Source: a bacterium (GTDB lineage Bacteria > Patescibacteriota > Saccharimonadia > Saccharimonadales > SZUA-47). From it: a DNA stretch of 36,152 nucleotides. Position numbers and translations under genes: made by a program. The stretch covers positions 1-36,152 of the forward strand of contig JAUIKH010000008.1 in NCBI GenBank assembly GCA_030430915.1. The letters are read 5' to 3'. Under the pieces are notes generated by a model. That model was not told where the DNA came from and ran no database searches. It saw nothing but the letters and a program-made list of their open reading frames with translations. This document shows positions 19,240-28,053 of this stretch, piece after piece; positions within the stretch are counted from its first letter, which is position 1; every line of letters begins with the position of its first letter.

Positions 19240-19245
19240 ATTATA
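19240..19245 (-). promoter_or_regulatory. Extended -10 promoter for metK riboswitch transcript
   Basis: Minus strand TGTGCTATAAT just upstream of the aptamer. Confidence 0.65.
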
Positions 19246-19256
19246 GCACAGTAGAT

Positions 19257-19835
19257 TTATATTTTAGGGCAGTTTGAGTCAGTATTTTTTTCTGCAAAGA
19301 TTAACTTACATTCTGGATAATATGTTTTGCTTCCGGCTGTTTTACCTCCATAATAACCAATAATTTCTTCCACTAAGAAAGCGTCTTCTGTCTCTTGCAG
19401 TATTAGAGTCAAAATGTTTTTAGGATCAGCATTAGTGTCAGCAATATAGTCTTCTACATTGCCTACCGTGAATACAACGTTATCTGTGCCTAAATCAGGA
19501 TATCTATTTTTAAGCTTTTCTAACCAAATTTTATATTCCATAGAATTTTTAAATCGTTGGTCTTTTACTGTTTCTGACATCAGTTTATAGCCATAATTTT
19601 GTTCTTCAGAAATTATCTGCTCGTTAAAGACACTAGAGAATTCCTTTATTTTTTGCTCGCGTAGTTGATTGTAATCTTGCTTTACTTCAATTGGCTTATT
19701 TTCTTCAACATAAAACACATAAGCAAGAGCTAGCAACAATATTACAATGATAGTAATAGCAGTAGCGATCTGTTTTCGAGAAAGTTTACCAGCCACCGCC
19801 GCCACCGCCGCCACCGCCGCCGCCAGAGAATCCAC
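19257..19835 (-). CDS. Hypothetical single-TM protein, extracytoplasmic tail
   Basis: ORF with TM segment ATAITIIVILLLALAYVFYV; the overlap with the upstream gene suggests a start at GTG 19796 rather than ATG 19835. Confidence 0.65.
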   Translation of the reverse strand: MDSLAAAVAAVAAVAGKLSRKQIATAITIIVILLLALAYVFYVEENKPIEVKQDYNQLREQKIKEFSSVFNEQIISEEQNYGYKLMSETVKDQRFKNSMEYKIWLEKLKNRYPDLGTDNVVFTVGNVEDYIADTNADPKNILTLILQETEDAFLVEEIIGYYGGKTAGSKTYYPECKLIFAEKNTDSNCPKI

Positions 19836-21546
19836 CGCCGCCAGAAAAACCTGAGCTAGAACTACTTGATGGAGGGCTGAATGCTGTTGTGGTTACTTTA
19901 TTTGTGTTGCCTATACTTGATGCAAGTGCAGCAGTGCTGAAATTATTCCAATTACCGTTATACCACTCAGGCGGTTGGTTATATATATCTGAAAAGGCTT
20001 TAGACCAACTTTTTTCTACTCCGTAAACAACTGCAAAAGGTAGGAGCTTCTCATAAAACTTCACATCACGCTTGGGCTGGTTCCTATCACTCGATAGTGG
20101 AGCTGCAACAGCATCATGAGCTTTAAGCCTATCTTTCTGTGCAATATCTAGATACAGCTTTAATCCTTCCATGTGCGTTTTTAGTCTTTCACCTTCTAGA
20201 CTGCGCTTAGTCATTAATGCACCAAAAATAATAACTAATATTAAAATAACGACTCCAGTAATTGCTGGAATCGGGCCAACAACAAATGCCGATAATATAC
20301 CTGCAACCATAGCAAGCATACCTAGTGCATATTCCTTAGCAAATTTTATTGGAGACTTTTTAGGTGACAAATCATAAAAGCCTTTAGCTCTAACAAGCTC
20401 ATCTATTTTATTCTTTAATTCTGCTTGAACTTTAAAAAGCTTATTTTTCTTATCTTCTAATTTTACCTTTTCACCAACTTTTATATTAGTGAATAGTGAC
20501 TCAATTAAAATCTTCTCATCTTCTGAATTGCTAGTATCAGGCGGTTTAACCAGCTCTAATTCGTGCTTTGGTTTTTTATCATTAGTTTCAGATATTTTTA
20601 TATAGCCTCTAATCGCCAAATCTATTATTGATGCAGTTATGTCCTTAGGTGACAATTTATTATTGGCGACATAAGAAGCCTGCATAACACTCACTTTCTT
20701 TGGCCTGCCGAAAAAAGGTACAACTTCATTTTTAGAATCATAATCTTTACCATATTTCTGCCATTTTTTATACGCCATTAATAGTGCTAGTAACTGAAGT
20801 AAAACAATAAATGCTGCCGCTATATACGTCCAGTTATTTTCCCACCACGATAGGGGTGTAAAGTAACCTTTTTCATATGCAGCCACGAAAGACAGTGTCT
20901 GTTTAGGTTGTAAACTTTTGGTCGTTTTAACTTCAAAGTTTGAAGAATTAGTTGAAACTTCACAGCCCGAGTTATCATTATCTCCATAACTACCAGCAAA
21001 ACAACTAACATATGGATCTACTAACGCTACACCACTATCCACGTTGACATTCACACTAGTGAAAGGCTGCTGCCATTCATCACCATTTACGTCCCAGTAT
21101 AGTTCGTCATGATTATCATAAAACCTAATTACATTCTCTACTGAATAGCTAATCTCGTAATTGTGGGCTCCTGTTATATATTTCCCCGCTGTGCCGATTT
21201 TTAAAACTAAATTATCATTTTCTTCATATGTAATGTACGGTTCGATTTCACCATCACGTTTGACATCTATGATTTTTGGATTAGTTTTATAATCACCATA
21301 TTTTGATGGGATTGATCTAAAAATACCTTGGTTTTGACCACTAAAACTAAGACTTATAGACTCATTAATTTCCATAAAACCCTGCGGATCTTGATTGGAC
21401 AAGCTGTAGTTTGTTGTGAAATCATTTATGATAAAGTCTTGCACTCCTTGCGCTGTAGCTATACTGCTATTAAAAAACAAACCAGATGCCAGGAAAACTA
21501 CAGCTAGTAATAATCTGTTAAATACGTTTAGCTTGAAATTTTTCAT
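19786..21546 (-). CDS. DUF2207-family membrane protein with glycine-rich C-terminus
   Basis: Signal peptide, DUF2207-type N-terminal domain, internal TMs, terminal GGGGFSGGGGGGGGGGGW. Confidence 0.85.
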   Translation of the reverse strand: MKNFKLNVFNRLLLAVVFLASGLFFNSSIATAQGVQDFIINDFTTNYSLSNQDPQGFMEINESISLSFSGQNQGIFRSIPSKYGDYKTNPKIIDVKRDGEIEPYITYEENDNLVLKIGTAGKYITGAHNYEISYSVENVIRFYDNHDELYWDVNGDEWQQPFTSVNVNVDSGVALVDPYVSCFAGSYGDNDNSGCEVSTNSSNFEVKTTKSLQPKQTLSFVAAYEKGYFTPLSWWENNWTYIAAAFIVLLQLLALLMAYKKWQKYGKDYDSKNEVVPFFGRPKKVSVMQASYVANNKLSPKDITASIIDLAIRGYIKISETNDKKPKHELELVKPPDTSNSEDEKILIESLFTNIKVGEKVKLEDKKNKLFKVQAELKNKIDELVRAKGFYDLSPKKSPIKFAKEYALGMLAMVAGILSAFVVGPIPAITGVVILILVIIFGALMTKRSLEGERLKTHMEGLKLYLDIAQKDRLKAHDAVAAPLSSDRNQPKRDVKFYEKLLPFAVVYGVEKSWSKAFSDIYNQPPEWYNGNWNNFSTAALASSIGNTNKVTTTAFSPPSSSSSSGFSGGGGFSGGGGGGGGGGGW

Positions 21547-24040
21547 CTACAACCTTAGAGATTTTATCAATTAGAGAATTTACCTCTTCTGTTTTAAGAG
21601 TTTTATTTTTATGCGAAACTTCAAGCCTGAAACTGACTCTTTTGAAGTCAGATTTTTCTGGTTTATATATATCGAGACCATATAGATAGTGTTTATAACC
21701 TTCTTCAGCGCTTGCTACTTTAAATTCAGCATCTAAAAAGTTATATAAGTCTGACCATGCAAGCTCATCACTTACTTCATAAGTTATATCTTGTTTTAAT
21801 CCAGGAAAGCTAGATAGAGGCACATACTTTCTATTATTTATTGAAGATTGCAGAATATCAGTATCAATTTCAAATCCTGCACAGAATTCTGGAAGCTTAA
21901 AAGAGTTTACTGTTTTCTGCTTAAACTCACCTATAACCCCTAAAATTTGACCGTTTACGGAAACTCTAGCACTCCGACCTTTTCTGTAGGGTGAAGTCAT
22001 AGGATATTCAAAAGTATCTAGAACCTCATATTTTGCCTGATTATCGGTTATTAAGTCTAAGTACCGTTTAGCTAAGTAATAGGCTGACCCTGAATATTTA
22101 TTTGAAGTTTTCTTGTCAGCGCCAACTACTAGTGCAAGACGTCTCATTTGCTTGGGCAGATTTTCTTCGCCTTCTTCATTGTGGCCTTTTATATGAACTT
22201 TTCCGAGTTCATAAATTGCAAATTCATTATCTTCATTGCCAGCCTGGGCTTTAATGTTAGCGTGGACTTTGTCTAGTAAACTAGGTATTAAGCTTGTTCT
22301 GTAATATTGTAGGCTTGGACTTATAGCATTCCGTAAATGGTAAGCCCACTTATCGGGGTCTACACCTGTACTTTCAATAACTCTTCTATGAACAAAACTG
22401 TAAGTCAAAACTTCATTAGCACCAGCTCCAGATAACATATTTTTTAAGCTCATCTTAAATTCTCTTATCTCACTTCTTGGTGCGGGCTTTGCTTTTCGTT
22501 TAATCAATTCTACAGGTAGGTTGTAGTATCCATATAGTCGACCAACTTCTTCAACTATATCTTCTGGTATTGATATGTCCATACGCCAAAATGGAACAGT
22601 AACCTCTATAATGCCTTCGTAAACATCGACTTCAAATTCTACGTTTTCAAGTATTGATTTAATGCCTGCATCGCTCAAATTGGAGCCTAATCGATTATTT
22701 ATGAAATCAGTCTTTACAACTACTTTATTTAGTTGGTCATCCTTAGTGTCAAAACTTGCGATATCATAAACATTGCTAGATTGCTTACCGTTGGCTAGTT
22801 CAGACAATAGCTTCATTGCGTACCACAAAACTCTATCATTCTGGAGCGGACTTTGACCCTTATTGAATCTAGTAACAGCGTCGGTAAACAGACCATGACG
22901 CATTGAAGATTTTCTGATTGTATACATATCAAAGTTGGCACATTCAATTAGAATCGATTTTGTGTTTTCATCTACCTCAGTCTCAAGTCCACCCATGATA
23001 CCACCCAACGCAACAACCTGCCTGTCTGTGGCAATAACAATATCGTCCTTGCTAAGCTTAATAGTTTTATCGCCAAGAAGCTTTAGGACTTCTCCTTCTT
23101 CAGCCATTCTCGGCCTTATACCTGCTGAATTCGAACGATCACTGATTTTATCAAAATCAAATGCATGTATTGGCTGACCTGTCAGGTGCATCACATAATT
23201 TGTTATGTCTACTACGTTGTTTATTGATTTAATACCGATTCTTGTAAGGTAAGCCTGCATCCAGACCGGACTGGATTTTATTTCGATATTATTTAAAGCA
23301 ACACACATAAATCTTGGAACTTTATCCTGTAGATTATTTTCGATATTTAACCTTGGTGCTTCAATTAGCTCAAAGTCAGCGCTTTTCGTGTACCAATAAG
23401 GACTTTTGAAAGGCTTATCAAATATACCTGCAACTTCTCTGGCAATACCGAGATTACCAAAACAATCAGGACGATGAGTGAACATTTTATTTTCACAATC
23501 AACTACAAAATCATCTAATCCATAATAATCAACTATTGGTTCACCAATAACTGGCTCTTTACCTGCACCTGAACGGGTAATTTCTAAAATCCCCTCATGA
23601 CTGTCGCTTATATCAAGCTCTTTAGGGCTAGCAATCATACCATTACTCATTTTTCCTCTGAGCTCTCTAGACTCTAGTATGAACTTATCCTTATTATAGG
23701 TACTTGGCACAATACTCCTAGGCGGTATCCAAGCTACGTACATATCTTGAGCGACGTTTGGTGCTCCGCAAACTACCTGAACATTGCCATTTTCATCACG
23801 ATCTACTCCTTCAGTTACTCCACCATCATCAATAACACACAAACTTAATTTGTCAGCATTTGGATGTTTTTGACAATATACAACTTTAGCTACAACTATA
23901 CCGTGATATTTTTTAGACCAATCTTCAACTGACTCAACCGCACCCAACTGAGATCCAATACGCAGTAAAAGCTCACTATGAGGTAGGGAATTGTAATCTA
24001 CATCACTGTAATAACTAGCAAGATTTATACTAAATTTCAT
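21518..24040 (-). CDS. pheT: Phenylalanyl-tRNA synthetase beta subunit
   Basis: tRNA-binding domain VVAKVVYCQKHPNADKLSLC, B5 region DIVEEVGRLYGYYNLP, FDX-ACB C-terminus; start refined to ATG at 24040 (MKFSINLA). Confidence 0.95.
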   Translation of the reverse strand: MKFSINLASYYSDVDYNSLPHSELLLRIGSQLGAVESVEDWSKKYHGIVVAKVVYCQKHPNADKLSLCVIDDGGVTEGVDRDENGNVQVVCGAPNVAQDMYVAWIPPRSIVPSTYNKDKFILESRELRGKMSNGMIASPKELDISDSHEGILEITRSGAGKEPVIGEPIVDYYGLDDFVVDCENKMFTHRPDCFGNLGIAREVAGIFDKPFKSPYWYTKSADFELIEAPRLNIENNLQDKVPRFMCVALNNIEIKSSPVWMQAYLTRIGIKSINNVVDITNYVMHLTGQPIHAFDFDKISDRSNSAGIRPRMAEEGEVLKLLGDKTIKLSKDDIVIATDRQVVALGGIMGGLETEVDENTKSILIECANFDMYTIRKSSMRHGLFTDAVTRFNKGQSPLQNDRVLWYAMKLLSELANGKQSSNVYDIASFDTKDDQLNKVVVKTDFINNRLGSNLSDAGIKSILENVEFEVDVYEGIIEVTVPFWRMDISIPEDIVEEVGRLYGYYNLPVELIKRKAKPAPRSEIREFKMSLKNMLSGAGANEVLTYSFVHRRVIESTGVDPDKWAYHLRNAISPSLQYYRTSLIPSLLDKVHANIKAQAGNEDNEFAIYELGKVHIKGHNEEGEENLPKQMRRLALVVGADKKTSNKYSGSAYYLAKRYLDLITDNQAKYEVLDTFEYPMTSPYRKGRSARVSVNGQILGVIGEFKQKTVNSFKLPEFCAGFEIDTDILQSSINNRKYVPLSSFPGLKQDITYEVSDELAWSDLYNFLDAEFKVASAEEGYKHYLYGLDIYKPEKSDFKRVSFRLEVSHKNKTLKTEEVNSLIDKISKVVDEKFQAKRI

Positions 24041-24744
24041 TTTGTTAACCACTCTGCTATTTTTAAATAATAATTTTGTTTTTCTTCTTCTGAAATATCA
24101 CTTTCACCAAAACCATGTTTAAATCCTTTTGCATCCCAGCAGTCTGCATTAAATGCTTCAATAAAAGGCTTCGTTGAGTTCAATGGGCAAACATCGTCGA
24201 GCTCATGGGTAACGACCAACGTCTTTCCTTTGAATTTTCTTGCTCTCTTAAGTAGTGGATGGCTGTCTAATTCTTTGTTTTCATGTCTGTATTTATGACT
24301 AAGTTCTCGATCATACTCGGACCATTTTGTATAAAAACTTTCTGGTTCATAAATAGCTGGAACTCTTAAGATTAGCTTTTCGAATTCACGATACTTAGTA
24401 AGCTGAGTAGCCAAAAAACCGCCATAACTGCCACCCATAACATAGACATCATTATCTTGATAATGTTCTTTTACCCAATCAAATGCCGTAATTACCTCAA
24501 GAAAGTTTTGAGCTGGAGTTATATCTTTAATATTAAAGGGACTTTCACCATGCCCTGAATAATCAATAGTGACTGTTGTTATGTTGCCCTGTTCAGCTAA
24601 TGTTGTTACAAAATCCTTATATTTTGACTTACTAGAACTAAAACCGATAAGATTCAGTAACGCTATGTCTGATTCGGCCTTAATAATATCAGCAGATATG
24701 GAATAACCTACACATTCAATATTAAAAGTTTTTATATTCGTCAT
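24037..24744 (-). CDS. Alpha/beta hydrolase family protein
   Basis: VMGGSYGGFLATQL nucleophile elbow, TIDYSGHGES; ATGA overlaps with pheS and pheT. Confidence 0.88.
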   Translation of the reverse strand: MTNIKTFNIECVGYSISADIIKAESDIALLNLIGFSSSKSKYKDFVTTLAEQGNITTVTIDYSGHGESPFNIKDITPAQNFLEVITAFDWVKEHYQDNDVYVMGGSYGGFLATQLTKYREFEKLILRVPAIYEPESFYTKWSEYDRELSHKYRHENKELDSHPLLKRARKFKGKTLVVTHELDDVCPLNSTKPFIEAFNADCWDAKGFKHGFGESDISEEEKQNYYLKIAEWLTK

Positions 24745-25760
24745 TTAAATTGCCTCAAGAACTTTAAGTTTGCAGATTCAAAGTGTCTAATATCTTCTAT
24801 ACCATTTTTCATCATAACCATTCGCTCTATACCAAACCCAAAAGCAAAGCCACTAGAAGTCTTAGGATCTACGCCAGCTTCAAATAAAACGTTAGGATGA
24901 ATCATTCCACAGCCACCTAGCTCAAGCCACTTCTGCTCCTCAGAGTCATTTTTTTTCAATACATCAGGCCTTTCAATGGCAAATTCAAAACTTGGTTCGG
25001 TAAAAGGAAAATAAAAAGGCTGTAATTTTGTCTCTAAATTTTGTGCAAAATAATCATTCATAAACGCACTCAAGGTTGCAATCAAATTTCCAACATTAAC
25101 TTTTTTAGCAACAAATATTCCCTCTATCTGGTAAAAAGTATGCTCGTGAGTTGCATCTAGGTCTTCATTTCTAAAAACTCTATCAGGAACTACCACAGCT
25201 ATAGGCTCTTCATTTGCTAAATTATCTTTATATTTTTTCAGCAATCTGTTCTGCATGGTGCTTGTATGAGCCGGAGCAATTAAACCCTCGTCGGTATTAA
25301 ACGTGTCATAGTCATCTCTCGCTGGATGACCAAGAGGAAAATTCAAGCTTGTAAACATATTATAGTCATTATCAATCTCTCTTGACTCCTCAACTACAAA
25401 ACCCATCCTTTGAAATATATCTACAATATCTGATATCTCTCTAGTAATTGGATGTATGCTTCCTTGAGTCGTGTTAAAAAAATTTGGCCTTTTCTCTTTT
25501 GGAGTATTTACATCCCATGGTGCAGTTACGTCTATTGGTTCTTTTTCATTATCTTGCTCATCCGATTCTTCTATCCACGATTTTACTTCTGTTTTTAAGT
25601 CATTTATTGCTTTCCCGTATTCTGACCTTTTATCAGGTTCTATTCCACGAATACCATCAAATAACGCCTTAAATTCACTATCTTTTAAGATTGCGTTTTT
25701 GTCTTCGATTTTTTCAAACTTGCGTCTAAGGTTTGCCCGTGCTGTTTCTATCTGCTTCAT
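24741..25760 (-). CDS. pheS: Phenylalanyl-tRNA synthetase alpha subunit
   Basis: HPITREISDIVDIFQRMGF, PAHTSTMQNRLL, GFGIERMVMMKNGIEDIRHF. Confidence 0.97.
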   Translation of the reverse strand: MKQIETARANLRRKFEKIEDKNAILKDSEFKALFDGIRGIEPDKRSEYGKAINDLKTEVKSWIEESDEQDNEKEPIDVTAPWDVNTPKEKRPNFFNTTQGSIHPITREISDIVDIFQRMGFVVEESREIDNDYNMFTSLNFPLGHPARDDYDTFNTDEGLIAPAHTSTMQNRLLKKYKDNLANEEPIAVVVPDRVFRNEDLDATHEHTFYQIEGIFVAKKVNVGNLIATLSAFMNDYFAQNLETKLQPFYFPFTEPSFEFAIERPDVLKKNDSEEQKWLELGGCGMIHPNVLFEAGVDPKTSSGFAFGFGIERMVMMKNGIEDIRHFESANLKFLRQFK

Positions 25761-25802
25761 CTTGAATATATTGTATAGCTAAGACAGTTGTCTAACAACC
25801 AT

Positions 25803-26747
25803 CTAGCTAATAATATCCTGCCAATTCTTAACAAATCTTAACGAAATTGAATATGGCAAAGTGTCATTTAGAATCTTCTTTTTAAGATCAGGTGAGTTAT
25901 AGGTCAATTTTTCTTTTTCGACTAATTGCACGTAATTTCTAAAACTAACTACCTGAATCCAATATCTTTTAGTTTTACTTGAAGCAACCCACCTTCGTCC
26001 ATTAACTCTACCAATTAAACCAACTAGTAGCATGGACAGTATAAACAAAGGCAGAAAGCTTATAACTGACAAATACAGAAAGAAATATGCTAAATCTGTA
26101 AACACTCTAAAGCTACTAGCACCTTCTCTTAGAATGGTCAGGACAATTACTAAAATAAACGGATATAATACAAGGACTATAAGTACAAATAAACAAAGCT
26201 TTAACGATACCTTAAAAAATCTAAGCTTACTATTGCTACTTATATATTTCCTTTTGGCCAAGTCATTTATGACCGATTCTGTAAACGTTTTTTTACTAAA
26301 CTGCCTACCTGCAGACAAATCTTTAACTAATGAATTAAAATAATATCCATCAAAGGATTCTACGTACTTGAGTATAGTTTTTTCATAACTTCTTAAGCTA
26401 TTGTCTACTTTTGGACCCGGATAAACTACTTTATGGCCTTTAACTTTTTTTATATTTACAACTCCTCTATGTAACAGATGAATTATAGTTGCAGCAACTG
26501 AACGTTCATCAAGCTTTTTATAAAAAAATACACTGAGTTCAGCGGGATTAAAATTATTGGGTGGTATAAAGCTAGCAGTTATTTTATTACTTCTTAACCT
26601 TTTACGCTCTACAAACCAAAAATAAAACAAAAAAATTGGAAAAAACACCAACGAACCAAGGCCCATCAAAACAATAAACAGCCATAAATTTACCTCAATA
26701 CCCTGCAACTCAAAAGAATTGCTTAGCAGGTCTACCACCGGAAACAT
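25803..26747 (-). CDS. DUF2207 C-terminal-like membrane protein
   Basis: Multiple TMs; NPAELSVFFYKKLDERSVAATIIHLLHRGVVNIKKV resembles the DUF2207 C-terminal region; start refined to ATG 26747. Confidence 0.65.
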   Translation of the reverse strand: MFPVVDLLSNSFELQGIEVNLWLFIVLMGLGSLVFFPIFLFYFWFVERKRLRSNKITASFIPPNNFNPAELSVFFYKKLDERSVAATIIHLLHRGVVNIKKVKGHKVVYPGPKVDNSLRSYEKTILKYVESFDGYYFNSLVKDLSAGRQFSKKTFTESVINDLAKRKYISSNSKLRFFKVSLKLCLFVLIVLVLYPFILVIVLTILREGASSFRVFTDLAYFFLYLSVISFLPLFILSMLLVGLIGRVNGRRWVASSKTKRYWIQVVSFRNYVQLVEKEKLTYNSPDLKKKILNDTLPYSISLRFVKNWQDIIS

Positions 26748-26807
26748 AAGCATATAATATCACACGACACTTGTGGGGCTTATGCGGCAATGGTTTATAA
26801 TATATTT

Positions 26808-27302
26808 ATGGCTCAGTTTAGTTTTGATGTGGAATCCACCTATGACTCAGGAGAAATGATTAACGTATACGATCAATCTCAGCGTGAATTAAGTAATCGA
26901 TATGATTTAAAAGGAACACATACATCTCTTGAATGGCTTGAAGATAAAAAAGGACTGAAAATATGTGGCGACGTACAATTTCATCTAGATGCCGTTATAG
27001 ATATTTTACGTAAAAAAGCTGCAACAAGAGGGGTCAGCCAAAAAACATTTGATGTCACTAATGAACCAGAGACTACAAATTTAAGGATGATATGGTTAGT
27101 ACCATTTAAAAATGGCCTAAAACAAGAAGATTCCAAGAAAATCACAAAACTGTTAAAAGAAAAACTACCGAAAATTAAAACTCAAATTCAAGGTGACTCC
27201 ATAAGAGTAATGAGTCCAAAAAAAGACCAGCTACAGGAGGCTATGCAGCTACTAAAAACTCAGAATTTTGATTTTCCACTAAGCTTTACAAACTTTAGAT
27301 AA
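26808..27302 (+). CDS. yajQ: YajQ family nucleotide-binding protein
   Basis: MAQFSFDVESTYD...NVYDQSQRELSNRYDLKGT...; start at ATG 26808. Confidence 0.9.
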   Translation: MAQFSFDVESTYDSGEMINVYDQSQRELSNRYDLKGTHTSLEWLEDKKGLKICGDVQFHLDAVIDILRKKAATRGVSQKTFDVTNEPETTNLRMIWLVPFKNGLKQEDSKKITKLLKEKLPKIKTQIQGDSIRVMSPKKDQLQEAMQLLKTQNFDFPLSFTNFR

Positions 27303-27317
27303 TTGCGGGTTTATCTT

Positions 27318-27346
27318 TTGATATTACTATACTTCTAGTTTAGAAT
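27318..27346 (+). promoter_or_regulatory. Sigma70-type promoter for the 208-aa ORF
   Basis: TTGATA - 17 nt - TAGAAT. Confidence 0.6.
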
Positions 27347-27387
27347 GGCAGTGAATAATCAATAAAGGGTGAGGAGACGGAGATACA

Positions 27388-28014
27388 ATGACTTTTCATG
27401 AAATTCTACCAAAAACTGAAGACGAGGCACCAAGACTTGATGTAGTAATGAATCAAGAGCAAGAGCTAAATATAGCTGGATTAGGACAGAGCATAATTGA
27501 TCTAGTGGGATACGGAGCTAGGAGAGGATATCACATGAAAAGTAATCCCGGCTTCGAACTAACAACAAGACAGAAACAAGACGGAAAGCGCAAACTAACT
27601 CACGCGATGGTTGACATAGCAGAAACTGGCGAGATAATAAGCGCCGAGGCATCATATGATCTGCTTTCTTCACACGATAAACAAGCACATAAAGTAAAGG
27701 CTGCATTTTTTGCTTTTGAGCCTGACAGCTATGATATTGATAGACGAGGCAGAATTACAGACAAGAGTCTTCGTAATCAATACCCATCGTATTTTTATAT
27801 CGAAGGTTATGAAAGTTTTGAAAGTGAATTAATAGAAGCGCCTAATCAAGAACAAACTATTGAAGACTTAAGATTATCAGGCACCCATAAACCTTTCGAG
27901 TCTAATGACTGGTCAATAAGATATATAGAAGAAAACAAAGAATCAAGAGGCGGACAATCATTAATAGAAATTTTGAAGTTGACAGTCGAAAGACTAAAAG
28001 AAGTTAACTCTTAG
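27388..28014 (+). CDS. Hypothetical protein, 208 aa
   Basis: ORF with purine-rich SD-like GAGGAGACGGAG upstream; no family recognised. Confidence 0.75.
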   Translation: MTFHEILPKTEDEAPRLDVVMNQEQELNIAGLGQSIIDLVGYGARRGYHMKSNPGFELTTRQKQDGKRKLTHAMVDIAETGEIISAEASYDLLSSHDKQAHKVKAAFFAFEPDSYDIDRRGRITDKSLRNQYPSYFYIEGYESFESELIEAPNQEQTIEDLRLSGTHKPFESNDWSIRYIEENKESRGGQSLIEILKLTVERLKEVNS

Positions 28015-28016
28015 CT

Positions 28017-28046
28017 TTGATTAAATCGCATTAATAAAGTTATACT
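28017..28046 (+). promoter_or_regulatory. Promoter of MGH-like glycosidase (predicted leaderless)
   Basis: TTGATT - 18 nt - TATACT, ATG 7 nt later. Confidence 0.6.
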
Positions 28047-28053
28047 TAAGCTT

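Noticed and set aside
26790-26807. Listed start of yajQ (MVYNIF...)
   Set aside because: This stretch contains the -10 TATAAT; MAQFSFD at 26808 matches the family N-terminus better.
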